Positions 5,848 to 12,206 are shown, numbered from the stretch's first letter. The stretch: 19,917 nt of DNA from Clostridiales bacterium UBA4706 (GCA_002404605.1 DHKA01000032.1:1090-21006), one strand, 5' to 3'. Notes: a model not told the origin generated them from the letters alone. Translations and numbers: made by a program.

Positions 5848-7551
5848 TCAGCGGTCTTTCTTTTTAAGATGCGCTCCGCCGCGGCTCGCGCTCCGGCGCA
5901 TGCTGCCGGAGGAAGGACGGCGCGGCGTCTCATCGAGCGTGTGCAGATGCAGGATGCGCCCGATCTTCTCTCCGTGCGGGATGAGTGCCATATCCTCCAT
6001 CGTGACGGCGCGGGTAAGGCCGATCATCACAACGTACACGACCGCCGCCGCGGCGATCGCCAAGATCATCGCGCCCGCCATGGCAAGACGCTCGTTCATG
6101 CCGCGCAGCGGGATGCGCGCAAGCCCGTACACCGCCCACGCCGCAACGCCCATCGCAAGGCTCGAAAGGAGCGGTGCGCCGAGCACACGGCCCAGCCGCG
6201 GGGCGCTGCCGAGCGTCCGGCAGAGGAAGATATAGTCCATAACGCAGATGATCGCAAAGCAGCAGATGCTGCCGACCGGCGCGCCCTGGATGTTGATGGC
6301 CGCCGTGCCGACGAGGACCCAGTTGACCGCGATCTTCACAACGCCGCCCACGGCGGTGCTGACGATGGGGAGTTTTTCCTTCCCGCTCGCCTGCAAAATG
6401 GCATTGCACATCATGGACATGCAGACAAAGAACGACGCGACCGCGAGCAGCTTCAAAAGTCCCGGTCCGGCCGGGTTGCTGCCCCAGTAGATCACGCGGA
6501 ACACCGGGTCGGCGAGAACAAAGAGCCCCACCGCCATCGGCATCGTGACGAGCGCGGAGATGCGCAGCGACGATTCCGCAAGTTCGCCCGCCGCCGCGCG
6601 GTTGCCGCGCGTGAGATTCCCGACGATCGCCGGGACGATGCTCAGCGTGAGCGGCGTGATGAAGTACGACGGCAGGTTATAGAATGTCTGCGCCTTGCCG
6701 TATACGCCGTACAGCTCGCGGGCGCTTTTCTCCACGAACCCGGCGGCGGATTGCAGCCGGTTGAGGCAGAGTGCATTATCGAGCAGGTTGATGAGCGAGA
6801 GTACCGACGAGCCGATGGCGATCGGGATGCCGATGCGGAGGAACGCTCGGACGATCGTATCGCGGCTGTCCGGGATATCCGCCGTGCCGTAGGGCCGCGC
6901 GGGGTAATTGCGGCGCTTGTAGAGCATCATATAGACGAGCGCGCCGACCGCGCCCGCCGTTACGCCGAAGATCGCGCCCGCCGAGGCGACCGGCAGGGGC
7001 TTGTGCGCGCGGATAAGAAGGTACGCAAGTGTCAGGCCGACGACGAGCTTTCCGACTTCCTCGATCACCTGCCCGAACGCCGTGGGGATCATGTTTCCCC
7101 GGCCCTGGCAGTAGCCGCGGTAGGCGGACGTGAGACACACGATCACGACCGCGGGCGCGAGCGCAAGGATGCTCGGCGCGGCGTCCGCATTGCCCATCAT
7201 CGCGGCGAGCTGCCGGTTGAAGAGGAGCATCAGCAGCGTGAAGAACCCGCCGATGGCTGCGAGCGTCCCGGCGGCGGTGCGGAAGATGCGCTGCACATGG
7301 GCGGGGCGGTCGAGCGTGTCGGCCTCCGAGATCATGCGCGAGAGCGCCACCGGGAACCCGGCGGTCGCCAGCGTGAGGAAAAAGCTGTATATGTTGTACG
7401 CCACCATAAAGTGGGCGAAGCCCTCGTCGCCGAGCAGCTTCATGCTGCCGAGCGGGAGTTTATAGAAGAACGCCGCGATCTTTACGATGACCGTCGTTCC
7501 GACCATGATCGCTGCGCCGTGGAGATAGTTTTGCTTTTTGGCTTCCGACAA
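5848..7551 (-). CDS. Polysaccharide-biosynthesis flippase, SpoVB/MurJ-like (MOP superfamily)
   Basis: A 567-residue multispanning membrane protein of the MOP flippase superfamily, in the group that includes SpoVB and the YtgP-type lipid II flippase of Firmicutes. Such proteins move lipid-linked cell wall or polysaccharide precursors across the membrane. Hydrophobic segments run nearly end to end, beginning NYLHGAAIMVGTTVIVKIAAFFYKLPLG. The AYRGYCQGRGNMIPTAFGQVIEEVGKLVVG stretch at about 170-200 is typical of this group. A short basic tail (LKKKDR) ends the protein. The start is a TTG at 7551 with AGGAGG seven bases before it. The frame stays open upstream, but without a ribosome site or family similarity. 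Which lipid-linked substrate it moves cannot be read from the sequence; a sporulation role is possible given the organism. Confidence 0.9.
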   Translation of the reverse strand: MSEAKKQNYLHGAAIMVGTTVIVKIAAFFYKLPLGSMKLLGDEGFAHFMVAYNIYSFFLTLATAGFPVALSRMISEADTLDRPAHVQRIFRTAAGTLAAIGGFFTLLMLLFNRQLAAMMGNADAAPSILALAPAVVIVCLTSAYRGYCQGRGNMIPTAFGQVIEEVGKLVVGLTLAYLLIRAHKPLPVASAGAIFGVTAGAVGALVYMMLYKRRNYPARPYGTADIPDSRDTIVRAFLRIGIPIAIGSSVLSLINLLDNALCLNRLQSAAGFVEKSARELYGVYGKAQTFYNLPSYFITPLTLSIVPAIVGNLTRGNRAAAGELAESSLRISALVTMPMAVGLFVLADPVFRVIYWGSNPAGPGLLKLLAVASFFVCMSMMCNAILQASGKEKLPIVSTAVGGVVKIAVNWVLVGTAAINIQGAPVGSICCFAIICVMDYIFLCRTLGSAPRLGRVLGAPLLSSLAMGVAAWAVYGLARIPLRGMNERLAMAGAMILAIAAAAVVYVVMIGLTRAVTMEDMALIPHGEKIGRILHLHTLDETPRRPSSGSMRRSASRGGAHLKKKDR

Positions 7552-7615
7552 GGCAGTCCCTCCTTTGCGGTGATGCGCCGCACGCTTCCACAATAAGGAT
7601 ATGCGGTAAGAATAT

Positions 7616-7667
7616 ATTTTACACCAACGCGCGGGAAAAGGCAAGCATGGCAAGCCTTTTCCCGCGC
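7616..7667 (-). promoter_or_regulatory. Promoter of the flippase gene with a 14-base inverted repeat
   Basis: On the minus strand TTGCCT (plus 7639-7644) and TAAAAT (7616-7621) are separated by 17 bases, a sigma-A type promoter about 65 bases before the TTG start. The -35 lies across the inner end of a perfect 14-base inverted repeat. Its left arm is GCGCGGGAAAAGGC (7629-7642) and its right arm GCCTTTTCCCGCGC (7654-7667), with an 11-base gap. The dyad could be an operator or a hairpin; it has no T-run on either side. Confidence 0.6.
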
Positions 7668-7946
7668 AAAGCCGTAAGCGTACAGCGCCTTTCCCATAGG
7701 CACTATCTGGCGCTATATAGGCGCCGTCTTCAACCAATTACGCAAAAACGGCAAATCCGTGCAAAATGCCAAAGCCTCCCCGTGTAAGGGGAGGTGGCAA
7801 GATCGAAGATTTTGACGGAGGGGTTGTAAAATGCGTCAAACATGAAAGTTATCCCGTTCGGCGATTTACAATCCCTCAGTCACGGCTTCGCCGTGCCAGC
7901 TCCCTTTGCACAAGGGAGCCTTCGAGCGCGGAAAAAACATGTTACA
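7668..7946. other. Intergenic region without a gene, holding the repeat
   Basis: Between the flippase promoter and the end of the first XRE gene I see no credible coding region. It holds the palindromic element (7772-7922), a small GGCGC/GCGCC dyad around TATATAG near 7709-7725, and the 10-mer AATTACGCAA (7736-7745). That 10-mer is the exact reverse complement of TTGCGTAATT at 8243-8252 upstream of the XRE gene. Confidence 0.5.
7772..7922. repeat. MITE-like palindromic element made of two inverted copies
   Basis: The left copy (7772-7830) runs AAGCCTCCCC...GGGGTTGTAAA. The right copy (7865-7922), read on the minus strand, runs AAGGCTCCCTT...GGGATTGTAAA. They align end to end over about 58 bases at moderate identity. 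Each contains two hairpins. In the left copy CCTCCCC pairs with GGGGAGG, and CAAGATC with GATTTTG. In the right copy GCTCCCTT pairs with AAGGGAGC, and CACGGC with GCCGTG. No coding capacity or transposase is present. I recall similar short palindromic repeats in gut Clostridia, but no search was possible here. Confidence 0.75.
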
Positions 7947-8189
7947 TTACTGGATCTCCTGCTCCAGCTCATCAAATTCCGGCGCGGAGAAAAACTCGCC
8001 GAGCTTGAGTCCCAGTCCGTCGCACAGCTTCTTGACCGTGACGACGGAGACGTCCCGCCGCCGGGCGTCCAGCATGCTGTACACCGTGGACGGCGTCACG
8101 CCCGAAAGCGTCGCCAGCTCGTTCGGCTTTATGCCCCGTTCCCGGCAGAGCGCTTCAAACCGCGCCGCCACCGCGTCTTTTACCGACAT
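7947..8189 (-). CDS. Small XRE-family transcriptional regulator (copy 1)
   Basis: An 80-residue, single-domain HTH protein of the Xre/Cro-CI type. The helix-turn-helix is in IKPNELATLSGVTPSTVYSMLDARRRDVSVVTVKKLCDGLGL (about 23-64). It ends in the acidic tail EFFSAPEFDELEQEIQ. Three starts are possible (GTG 8198, ATG 8195, ATG 8189); GAGGTG sits six bases before the ATG at 8189, so I chose that one. The ribosome site lies inside a perfect 10-base inverted repeat (8194-8223), and several TGCGTA half-sites lie further upstream, so self-regulation is likely. The DNA target is unknown. A second gene of the same length and with the same tail lies 107 bases upstream. Confidence 0.85.
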   Translation of the reverse strand: MSVKDAVAARFEALCRERGIKPNELATLSGVTPSTVYSMLDARRRDVSVVTVKKLCDGLGLKLGEFFSAPEFDELEQEIQ

Positions 8190-8193
8190 GCGC

Positions 8194-8279
8194 ATCACCT
8201 CAACCCGATAGTATTGAGGTGATCGCGCGTGCGTATACGCACTTGCGTAATTCGGAAAATTATGTTACGCTAGTGCGTA
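8194..8279. promoter_or_regulatory. Cluster of dyads upstream of the first XRE gene (candidate operator)
   Basis: The cluster contains three dyads: ATCACCTCAA (8194-8203) with TTGAGGTGAT (8214-8223), 10 of 10 paired; the perfect 14-base palindrome GTGCGTATACGCAC (8229-8242); and GCGTAA (8245-8250) with TTACGC (8265-8270). A further TGCGTA is at 8274-8279. In all there are five TGCGTA-type half-sites in about 50 bases. No clear -35/-10 pair for the XRE gene could be fixed; TACTAT on the minus strand inside the first dyad is the best -10. Confidence 0.55.
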
Positions 8280-8296
8280 GATTGGTGGATAGCCTT

Positions 8297-8539
8297 TTAC
8301 CGTATCTCCTGCTCCAGCTCATCAAATTCCGGGGCGGAGAAAAACTCGCCGAGCGTTATGCCGAGACCGTCGCACATCATTTTGATCGTCAGGAGCTTCG
8401 GGTTCTGGCTCTTTCCGTACAGGATGTTCTTGATGCTCGACGGCGGGAGCGCCGAGATCGTCGCCAGATGGTTGATCGTGAGCTTCCGCTCCTCGCAGAG
8501 CCGGAGAATGCGCGTGCGCAGCGCGGTGATCGTGTCCAT
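8297..8539 (-). CDS. Small XRE-family transcriptional regulator (copy 2)
   Basis: An 80-residue HTH protein, the same length as its neighbour. The HTH spans about LTINHLATISALPPSSIKNILYGKSQNPKLLTIKMMCDGLGI. The tail EFFSAPEFDELEQEIR differs from copy 1 only in the last residue. The HTH halves are clearly diverged, so the two should read different sites or ligands. The ATG at 8539 is chosen because the HTH family begins near here; its ribosome site (AAGAGAA) is weak. The frame is open further upstream to 8794, but that part overlaps the divergent gene and its promoter. A possible promoter on the minus strand is TTGTAT (8581-8586), 18 bases, TAAAAA (8557-8562). Confidence 0.83.
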   Translation of the reverse strand: MDTITALRTRILRLCEERKLTINHLATISALPPSSIKNILYGKSQNPKLLTIKMMCDGLGITLGEFFSAPEFDELEQEIR

Positions 8540-8593
8540 TTCTCTTACCTGCCTTATTTTTATGTAACACAGGTACAAGAATACAAAGCCGTA

Positions 8594-8639
8594 TTGCACA
8601 AAGTAGGCTACGCATGCTACTATTAGGCTATGTATAGCC
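8594..8639 (+). promoter_or_regulatory. Promoter of the small Spo0A_C-like gene with operator-like repeats
   Basis: TTGCAC (8594-8599) and TACTAT (8618-8623) are separated by 18 bases. TAGGCTA occurs twice, at 8604-8610 in the spacer and 8624-8630 just after the -10, exactly 20 bases apart. GGCTAT/ATAGCC forms a 14-base dyad at 8626-8639. TACGCA at 8609-8614 repeats the half-site seen upstream of the first XRE gene. Control by one of the adjacent XRE proteins is a reasonable inference. Confidence 0.6.
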
Positions 8640-8660
8640 CAATCGACAGGAGGATGACGG

Positions 8661-8909
8661 ATGGACGGCAAAAAACTTCGCATCGCCGAAAACGCGCTGC
8701 GGCAGATCGCCGAGCGCGAGGGAACGACCGTGGACGCCGTGCGCGAGGATATCCGCGCCGCGATCGCCGCCGGACAGCGCGACCCCAGTCCCACCGCTCA
8801 GGCGTTCTGGCGGACCATTCCCTGCGAGGGCAGCGAGCCGGCGCCGGAGGAGGTCATCCTTCATCTGGCAGACGAGACGTACCGCCGGATGACCGGCGGA
8901 AACTCCTGA
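8661..8909 (+). CDS. Small protein with a Spo0A C-terminal-like helical segment
   Basis: An 82-residue protein of uncertain function. The segment LRIAENALRQIAEREGTTVDAVREDIRAAIAAG (about 6-38) resembles the part of the Spo0A effector domain that reads IAKKYNTTPSRVERAIRHAIE. I therefore suspect a stand-alone Spo0A_C-like helix-turn-helix. The rest (DPSPTAQAFWRTIPCEGSEPAPEEVILHLADETYRRM) is acidic and has no recognisable motif. AGGAGG lies seven bases before the ATG, so translation should be efficient. It is divergent from the second XRE gene and shares with it a region full of dyads (8594-8639). This suggests that the regulator controls it. Whether it binds DNA cannot be shown here. Confidence 0.75.
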   Translation: MDGKKLRIAENALRQIAEREGTTVDAVREDIRAAIAAGQRDPSPTAQAFWRTIPCEGSEPAPEEVILHLADETYRRMTGGNS

Positions 8910-8917
8910 CCCGATCC

Positions 8918-8939
8918 GCAAAAGCCGCGCGGTTTTTGC
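8918..8939 (+). terminator. Possible short terminator after the small gene
   Basis: GCAAAAGCC (8918-8926) pairs with GGTTTTTGC (8931-8939), with one G-U pair and a 4-base loop. The T-run forms part of the stem, so it is weaker than a standard terminator. It directly precedes the next promoter. Confidence 0.45.
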
Positions 8940-8940
8940 A

Positions 8941-8969
8941 TTGACGGCGGTCTCTTTTGCGTGTAGAAT
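8941..8969 (+). promoter_or_regulatory. Sigma-A promoter of the zinc-ribbon membrane protein gene
   Basis: TTGACG (8941-8946) and TAGAAT (8964-8969) have a 17-base spacer and both are one base from consensus. The start site would be near 8976, about 20 bases before the ATG. Confidence 0.85.
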
Positions 8970-8995
8970 CGGGCTGAAAGGCGGTGTTCTATATT

Positions 8996-9886
8996 ATGAA
9001 GAAACGGTTATTCCCGGTCCTTCTTCTCTGCATTGCTCTGGCGTTTACGCTCTCGGGCACGGCGCTTGCCGCCGATACGGTGGAATATGAGTCTGCCGAG
9101 CTCGGTCTTTCCTTTTCCATGCCGTCGGACTTCAAGGTCCTCTCGCGGGATTCGTATAAGACCGATCCTGTGGCGGAGGAACTCCCCTTCACGCAGGAAA
9201 ACCTGGACGGGTGGTTCACGGGCGACGGGGACTGTTATTTTCTCGGTACGTCGGACCCCATTCGCTGTATTTTTACTCTGCGCGCCTATCCGAACGGCCG
9301 TGACCACTTCGCTTCCGCCGTCGAAGATGGAGCGCTGGACATTCTTATGGATACCATGGCCGGCCTTTTCGCCAAGGACGGTTCGGAAGTTCTAAGCGCG
9401 GAGACGTATCCGCACCCGGAAAACAGCATCCTGCGGTTTGGATATCTCGACACGGACGAGGACGGCTCGACGGACTACAGCGTGACCTTTTTCACCGTAT
9501 GCGGCGAAAACACCGTCCGCATCGATTTCTCCTTCATGTACAGTTCCGGTACGCCGGAGCAGGACGCGCTGGCGAACAGCGTCATTGACTCCATGAAATT
9601 TTCCGCTGCTGTTCCAAAGCCGTCGTACCAGACGGGAACTACCAAAACCATTGTCTGCTGCGTTCTCCTTGCCGCGGTCATCATAGTCCTCGGCATTCTC
9701 AGCCGTAAAATGCGCAAAGATAAAGGAGCCGCCGCGAAAGCGATGGCATCCGCCGCGCAGCCGGAAGCGCCGGCCGCCGTGCCGGACACGAAATACTGCC
9801 CCTACTGCGGCGAAAAGATCCCCGCCGCGAGCAAATTCTGCCCCAAGTGCGGCGCGCAGCTCCCGCCGCGCAGCGAAAAACAATAA
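8996..9886 (+). CDS. Membrane-anchored protein with signal peptide and cytoplasmic zinc ribbon
   Basis: A 296-residue protein of unknown function. Residues 1-26 (MKKRLFPVLLLCIALAFTLSGTALA) form a signal peptide with an ALA-type cleavage site. About 27-205 are an exported domain of mixed alpha/beta character (LGLSFSMPSDFKVL, CGENTVRIDFSFMY). A membrane helix follows at about 218-235. After basic residues (SRKMRKDK) and an Ala-rich linker, the tail holds a zinc ribbon with Cys at 268, 271, 282 and 285 (CPYCGEKI...CPKCGAQL). The predicted topology is an outside domain, one crossing and an inside zinc ribbon, which suggests a sensor or scaffold; this is inference. The ATG at 8996 is used because AAAGGCGG lies about 11 bases ahead and it yields a clean signal peptide. 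It has its own promoter and dut follows after 21 bases. Confidence 0.82.
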   Translation: MKKRLFPVLLLCIALAFTLSGTALAADTVEYESAELGLSFSMPSDFKVLSRDSYKTDPVAEELPFTQENLDGWFTGDGDCYFLGTSDPIRCIFTLRAYPNGRDHFASAVEDGALDILMDTMAGLFAKDGSEVLSAETYPHPENSILRFGYLDTDEDGSTDYSVTFFTVCGENTVRIDFSFMYSSGTPEQDALANSVIDSMKFSAAVPKPSYQTGTTKTIVCCVLLAAVIIVLGILSRKMRKDKGAAAKAMASAAQPEAPAAVPDTKYCPYCGEKIPAASKFCPKCGAQLPPRSEKQ

Positions 9887-9907
9887 ACGCAAAGGACGAA
9901 CGACCGT

Positions 9908-10354
9908 ATGAAAATCCCGTGCAAAAAACTCCGTAAAAACGCCATACTGCCCACGCGCGGCACCGCGCTCGCCGCGGGCGTTGATCTTTACGCCCTGCTG
10001 CCGGACGGACAGGAGAGCGCCACGGTCGCCCCGCAAGGCAAGTACCTCTTCCCCACCGGCATCGCCGTGGAGATCCCGGAGGGATATGTCGGGCTGGTGT
10101 TTGCCCGCAGCGGCATTGCCACAAAGCGCCAGCTTGCCCCCGCCAACTGCGTCGGCGTGATCGACGCCGATTACCGCGGAGAGCTGCGGGTGTTTCTGCA
10201 GAACAACGGCACCGAGCCGCAGACCGTGGAGAACGGCGAGCGCATCGCGCAGCTCGTTATCACGCCGTGTCTCGACATCGAGATCGAAGAAACGGACGAG
10301 CTTTCCGAAACGCTCCGCGGCGCAGCGGGCTTCGGCAGCACCGGCACGCACTGA
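9908..10354 (+). CDS. dut: dUTP diphosphatase (dUTPase)
   Basis: It hydrolyses dUTP to dUMP and pyrophosphate, keeping uracil out of DNA and feeding thymidylate synthesis. The 148-residue product shows all five motifs of trimeric dUTPases in order: AAGVDLYA (22-29), ARSGIA (66-71), GVIDADYRGEL (83-93, with the catalytic Asp and the base-stacking Tyr), GERIAQLVI (110-118), and the Gly-rich tail RGAAGFGSTG (137-146), which closes over the substrate. The length is normal and the protein should be an active homotrimer. AAAGGA lies about 12 bases before the ATG. It follows the zinc-ribbon gene by 21 bases, probably on the same transcript, and ends at a strong bidirectional terminator. Confidence 0.96.
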   Translation: MKIPCKKLRKNAILPTRGTALAAGVDLYALLPDGQESATVAPQGKYLFPTGIAVEIPEGYVGLVFARSGIATKRQLAPANCVGVIDADYRGELRVFLQNNGTEPQTVENGERIAQLVITPCLDIEIEETDELSETLRGAAGFGSTGTH

Positions 10355-10378
10355 AGCGGAGCCGAAAAACCGTCATAG

Positions 10379-10432
10379 AAAAACATCGCCCCGCATTTTG
10401 GACCTGCTCTCCAAAACGCGGGGGCGATTTTT
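10379..10432. terminator. Bidirectional intrinsic terminator between dut and tetR
   Basis: ATCGCCCCGCATTTTGGA (10385-10402) pairs with TCCAAAACGCGGGGGCGAT (10410-10428), with one mismatch and one bulged G, around a 7-base loop. Five T follow on the plus strand (10428-10432) and five T on the minus strand (plus 10379-10383). It serves the two convergent genes. Confidence 0.88.
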
Positions 10433-10440
10433 GTGTTCTT

Positions 10441-10989
10441 TCACCGAAATAAAGACAGGCTTGTCTGCACGATGCGCTGCACAAACCGCACGACCGTTTC
10501 GCGCTCATACCGGTCGTAGCCCTCTACCACGACGTGCATCAGCCCATTGGACAGATGCGTGTACAGCATCTCCAGTTCCTCGTCGCTCGCGCGCAGCTCC
10601 TGCCGCCAGTAGTTGATACTCTGCGGCCGGGCATAATCGATCATCCTATGGATGACCGGCGAGCCAGGATTTTGGAAGATCAGCACACGGCAGGCTTCCT
10701 CGTTCTTCCCGATCATGTCGTAGATCGCCTCGATCAGCGCCGCCACATCATACGATTTTATCAGCGTGAGCGACTGTGCGAACGCTTCAAGCAGCTCGTT
10801 CTCGATCGCCTCCAGCAGTGCAAAACAGTCACTGTAATGCGAATAAAATGTCGCGCGGTTCAGCTCCGCCAGCTCGCAGACCTCCTTGACCGTGATCTTG
10901 TTCACGCTCTTTTCCTTCAGCAGCGTTAAAAACGCCTGCTTTAGCGCGTGCTGCGTATACCGGACTCTTGCATCGGATTTTCCTGCCAT
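10441..10989 (-). CDS. TetR-family transcriptional regulator
   Basis: A 182-residue DNA-binding protein. The TetR helix-turn-helix is at about 32-55, KITVKEVCELAELNRATFYSHYSD, preceded by the usual first helix (YTQHALKQAFLTLLKEKSVN). The C-terminal two thirds (about 60-182) form the variable ligand-binding and dimer domain, with GLMHVVVEGYDRYERETVVRFVQRIV near the end; its ligand cannot be guessed. The ATG at 10989 has GAGG six bases ahead; the frame also opens at GTG/ATG 11004/11001 with poorer spacing. It is divergent from an NAD-dependent epimerase gene across 175 bases, where a 9-base inverted repeat lies just behind the epimerase promoter. The classic arrangement suggests it represses that gene. 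Confidence 0.9.
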   Translation of the reverse strand: MAGKSDARVRYTQHALKQAFLTLLKEKSVNKITVKEVCELAELNRATFYSHYSDCFALLEAIENELLEAFAQSLTLIKSYDVAALIEAIYDMIGKNEEACRVLIFQNPGSPVIHRMIDYARPQSINYWRQELRASDEELEMLYTHLSNGLMHVVVEGYDRYERETVVRFVQRIVQTSLSLFR

Positions 10990-11077
10990 GGGGCACCTCA
11001 TCACAAATTGTTTACAGAAATGCGCGACGCTTTCGTGCCGCGTGTCGATTTTCTTTCATGCAGCGGCCGGTTGACGG

Positions 11078-11106
11078 TTGTCTGCCTCCACTGGAAAAAG
11101 TATACT
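11078..11106 (+). promoter_or_regulatory. Sigma-A promoter of the epimerase gene
   Basis: TTGTCT (11078-11083) and TATACT (11101-11106) have a 17-base spacer. The transcript would start about 50 bases before the ATG. Confidence 0.7.
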
Positions 11107-11114
11107 ATACGTAC

Positions 11115-11139
11115 GAAAGATAATCAACAGTTGTCTTTC
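11115..11139. promoter_or_regulatory. Candidate TetR operator
   Basis: GAAAGATAA (11115-11123) and TTGTCTTTC (11131-11139) are inverted repeats with 8 of 9 positions complementary and a 7-base spacer. They lie directly downstream of the -10 at 11101, where a bound repressor would block transcription. Assignment to the adjacent TetR protein is inference from position. Confidence 0.5.
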
Positions 11140-11164
11140 TCATATCCCATGGAGGTGGAAAATT

Positions 11165-12175
11165 ATGTATGATAAATATCTCGTGACCGGTGCAACAGGC
11201 TTTCTCGGCCGTACGGTCGTTTCGGAGCTGCTCTCTCGCGGCGCGGCGGTACGGGCGCTCGTACTGCCGGGCGATCAGCTCGCCGGAGTTTTGCCGGAGA
11301 GCGTGGAGCGCACGGAGGGGGATCTTTGCAGTGCATCTGCGCTGGAAAATTTCTTTGCAGGAACGGATGAGAGTGCCTGCGTCATCCATACGGCAGGCAT
11401 CGTAACGGTGGCATCGCATCCGGACGCCTCGCTCTACCGCGTGAACGTGGACGGGACGCGCGCCGTTCTGCGCGAGTGCACCGCACACGGCGTCGGCAAG
11501 CTCGTGTATGTCAGTTCCGTCCATGCGCTGCCCGAAAAACCGAAGGGCATGACGATCACAGAAACCGACGCCGTTTCTTCGGAATTTGTTTCCGGAGCTT
11601 ACGCCAAGAGCAAGGCAGAGGCGACCGCGCTCGTATTCGCCGCGGCAAAAGGCGGTCTGAACGCAAGCGTAGTGTTCCCGTCCGGCATTATCGGGCCGGG
11701 CGACGTCGCCGGAGGCAGCATGACGGCGATGTTCCGCTCGTTCCTTGCGGGGCGGCTCCCGCTCGCGGTGTGCGGCGGGTATGACTTCGTTGATGTGCGC
11801 GATGTTGCCCGCGGCATTGCCGACTGCGCGGAAAACGGGCGGAGCGGCTGCGGCTACATTCTCTCCGGACACTATGCAACGATCCGCGATATGCTCGAAG
11901 CGCTCAAGACCGCCGCCGGTGTACACCGTGCGGTAGCATATCTCCCGCTCCGTTTTGCCCGGCGTGCAGCGGCGGTCTTTGAAAGATTTGCCCGTCTCGG
12001 CAAAAAGAAGCTGTTCTTCACGCCCTACTCCGTTGACGTGCTCGGCTCGAACGCGCTTTTCAGCCACGGCGCAGCCAGCCGGACGTTCGGCTATGCGCCG
12101 CGTCCGCTGCTCACGACGCTGCGCGACACGGCGCAATGGCTGTGCCGGGCAAAGCCTCTCGCGGCAGCAACATAA
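11165..12175 (+). CDS. NAD(P)-dependent epimerase/dehydratase (extended SDR)
   Basis: A 336-residue extended short-chain dehydrogenase/reductase. The Rossmann nucleotide-binding motif is VTGATGFLG (7-15). An acidic or structural site is seen in EGDLCS (51-56), the active site Ser in VYVSSVH (114-120), and the catalytic YxxxK is YAKSK (146-150). GIIGPGD (174-180) and the FVDVRDVARGI stretch are typical of sugar-nucleotide epimerases, dihydroflavonol-reductase-like and 3-beta-HSD-like members. The substrate is therefore open: nucleotide sugar, or a small carbonyl compound. The ATG at 11165 follows GGAGGTGG at seven bases. It is divergent from the TetR gene and probably induced by that regulator's ligand. 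A hairpin terminator follows. Confidence 0.9.
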   Translation: MYDKYLVTGATGFLGRTVVSELLSRGAAVRALVLPGDQLAGVLPESVERTEGDLCSASALENFFAGTDESACVIHTAGIVTVASHPDASLYRVNVDGTRAVLRECTAHGVGKLVYVSSVHALPEKPKGMTITETDAVSSEFVSGAYAKSKAEATALVFAAAKGGLNASVVFPSGIIGPGDVAGGSMTAMFRSFLAGRLPLAVCGGYDFVDVRDVARGIADCAENGRSGCGYILSGHYATIRDMLEALKTAAGVHRAVAYLPLRFARRAAAVFERFARLGKKKLFFTPYSVDVLGSNALFSHGAASRTFGYAPRPLLTTLRDTAQWLCRAKPLAAAT

Positions 12176-12206
12176 AAACATAAAAATATATGCCGCATAC
12201 TCCGTC

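Noticed and set aside
5323..7596. 757-codon open frame on the plus strand
   Set aside because: It runs antisense to HU and the flippase, has a low-complexity Arg/Ala/Glu/His-rich composition, and no ribosome site or family motif; it is an effect of high GC.
7668..7771. tRNA or small RNA gene in the largest gap
   Set aside because: I found no cloverleaf or TPsiC-like motif (GGTTCGAATCC), nor a promoter plus terminator pair.
8194..8279. CRISPR array
   Set aside because: The repeats are short dyads of varied spacing, not direct repeats of 23-40 bases with unique spacers.
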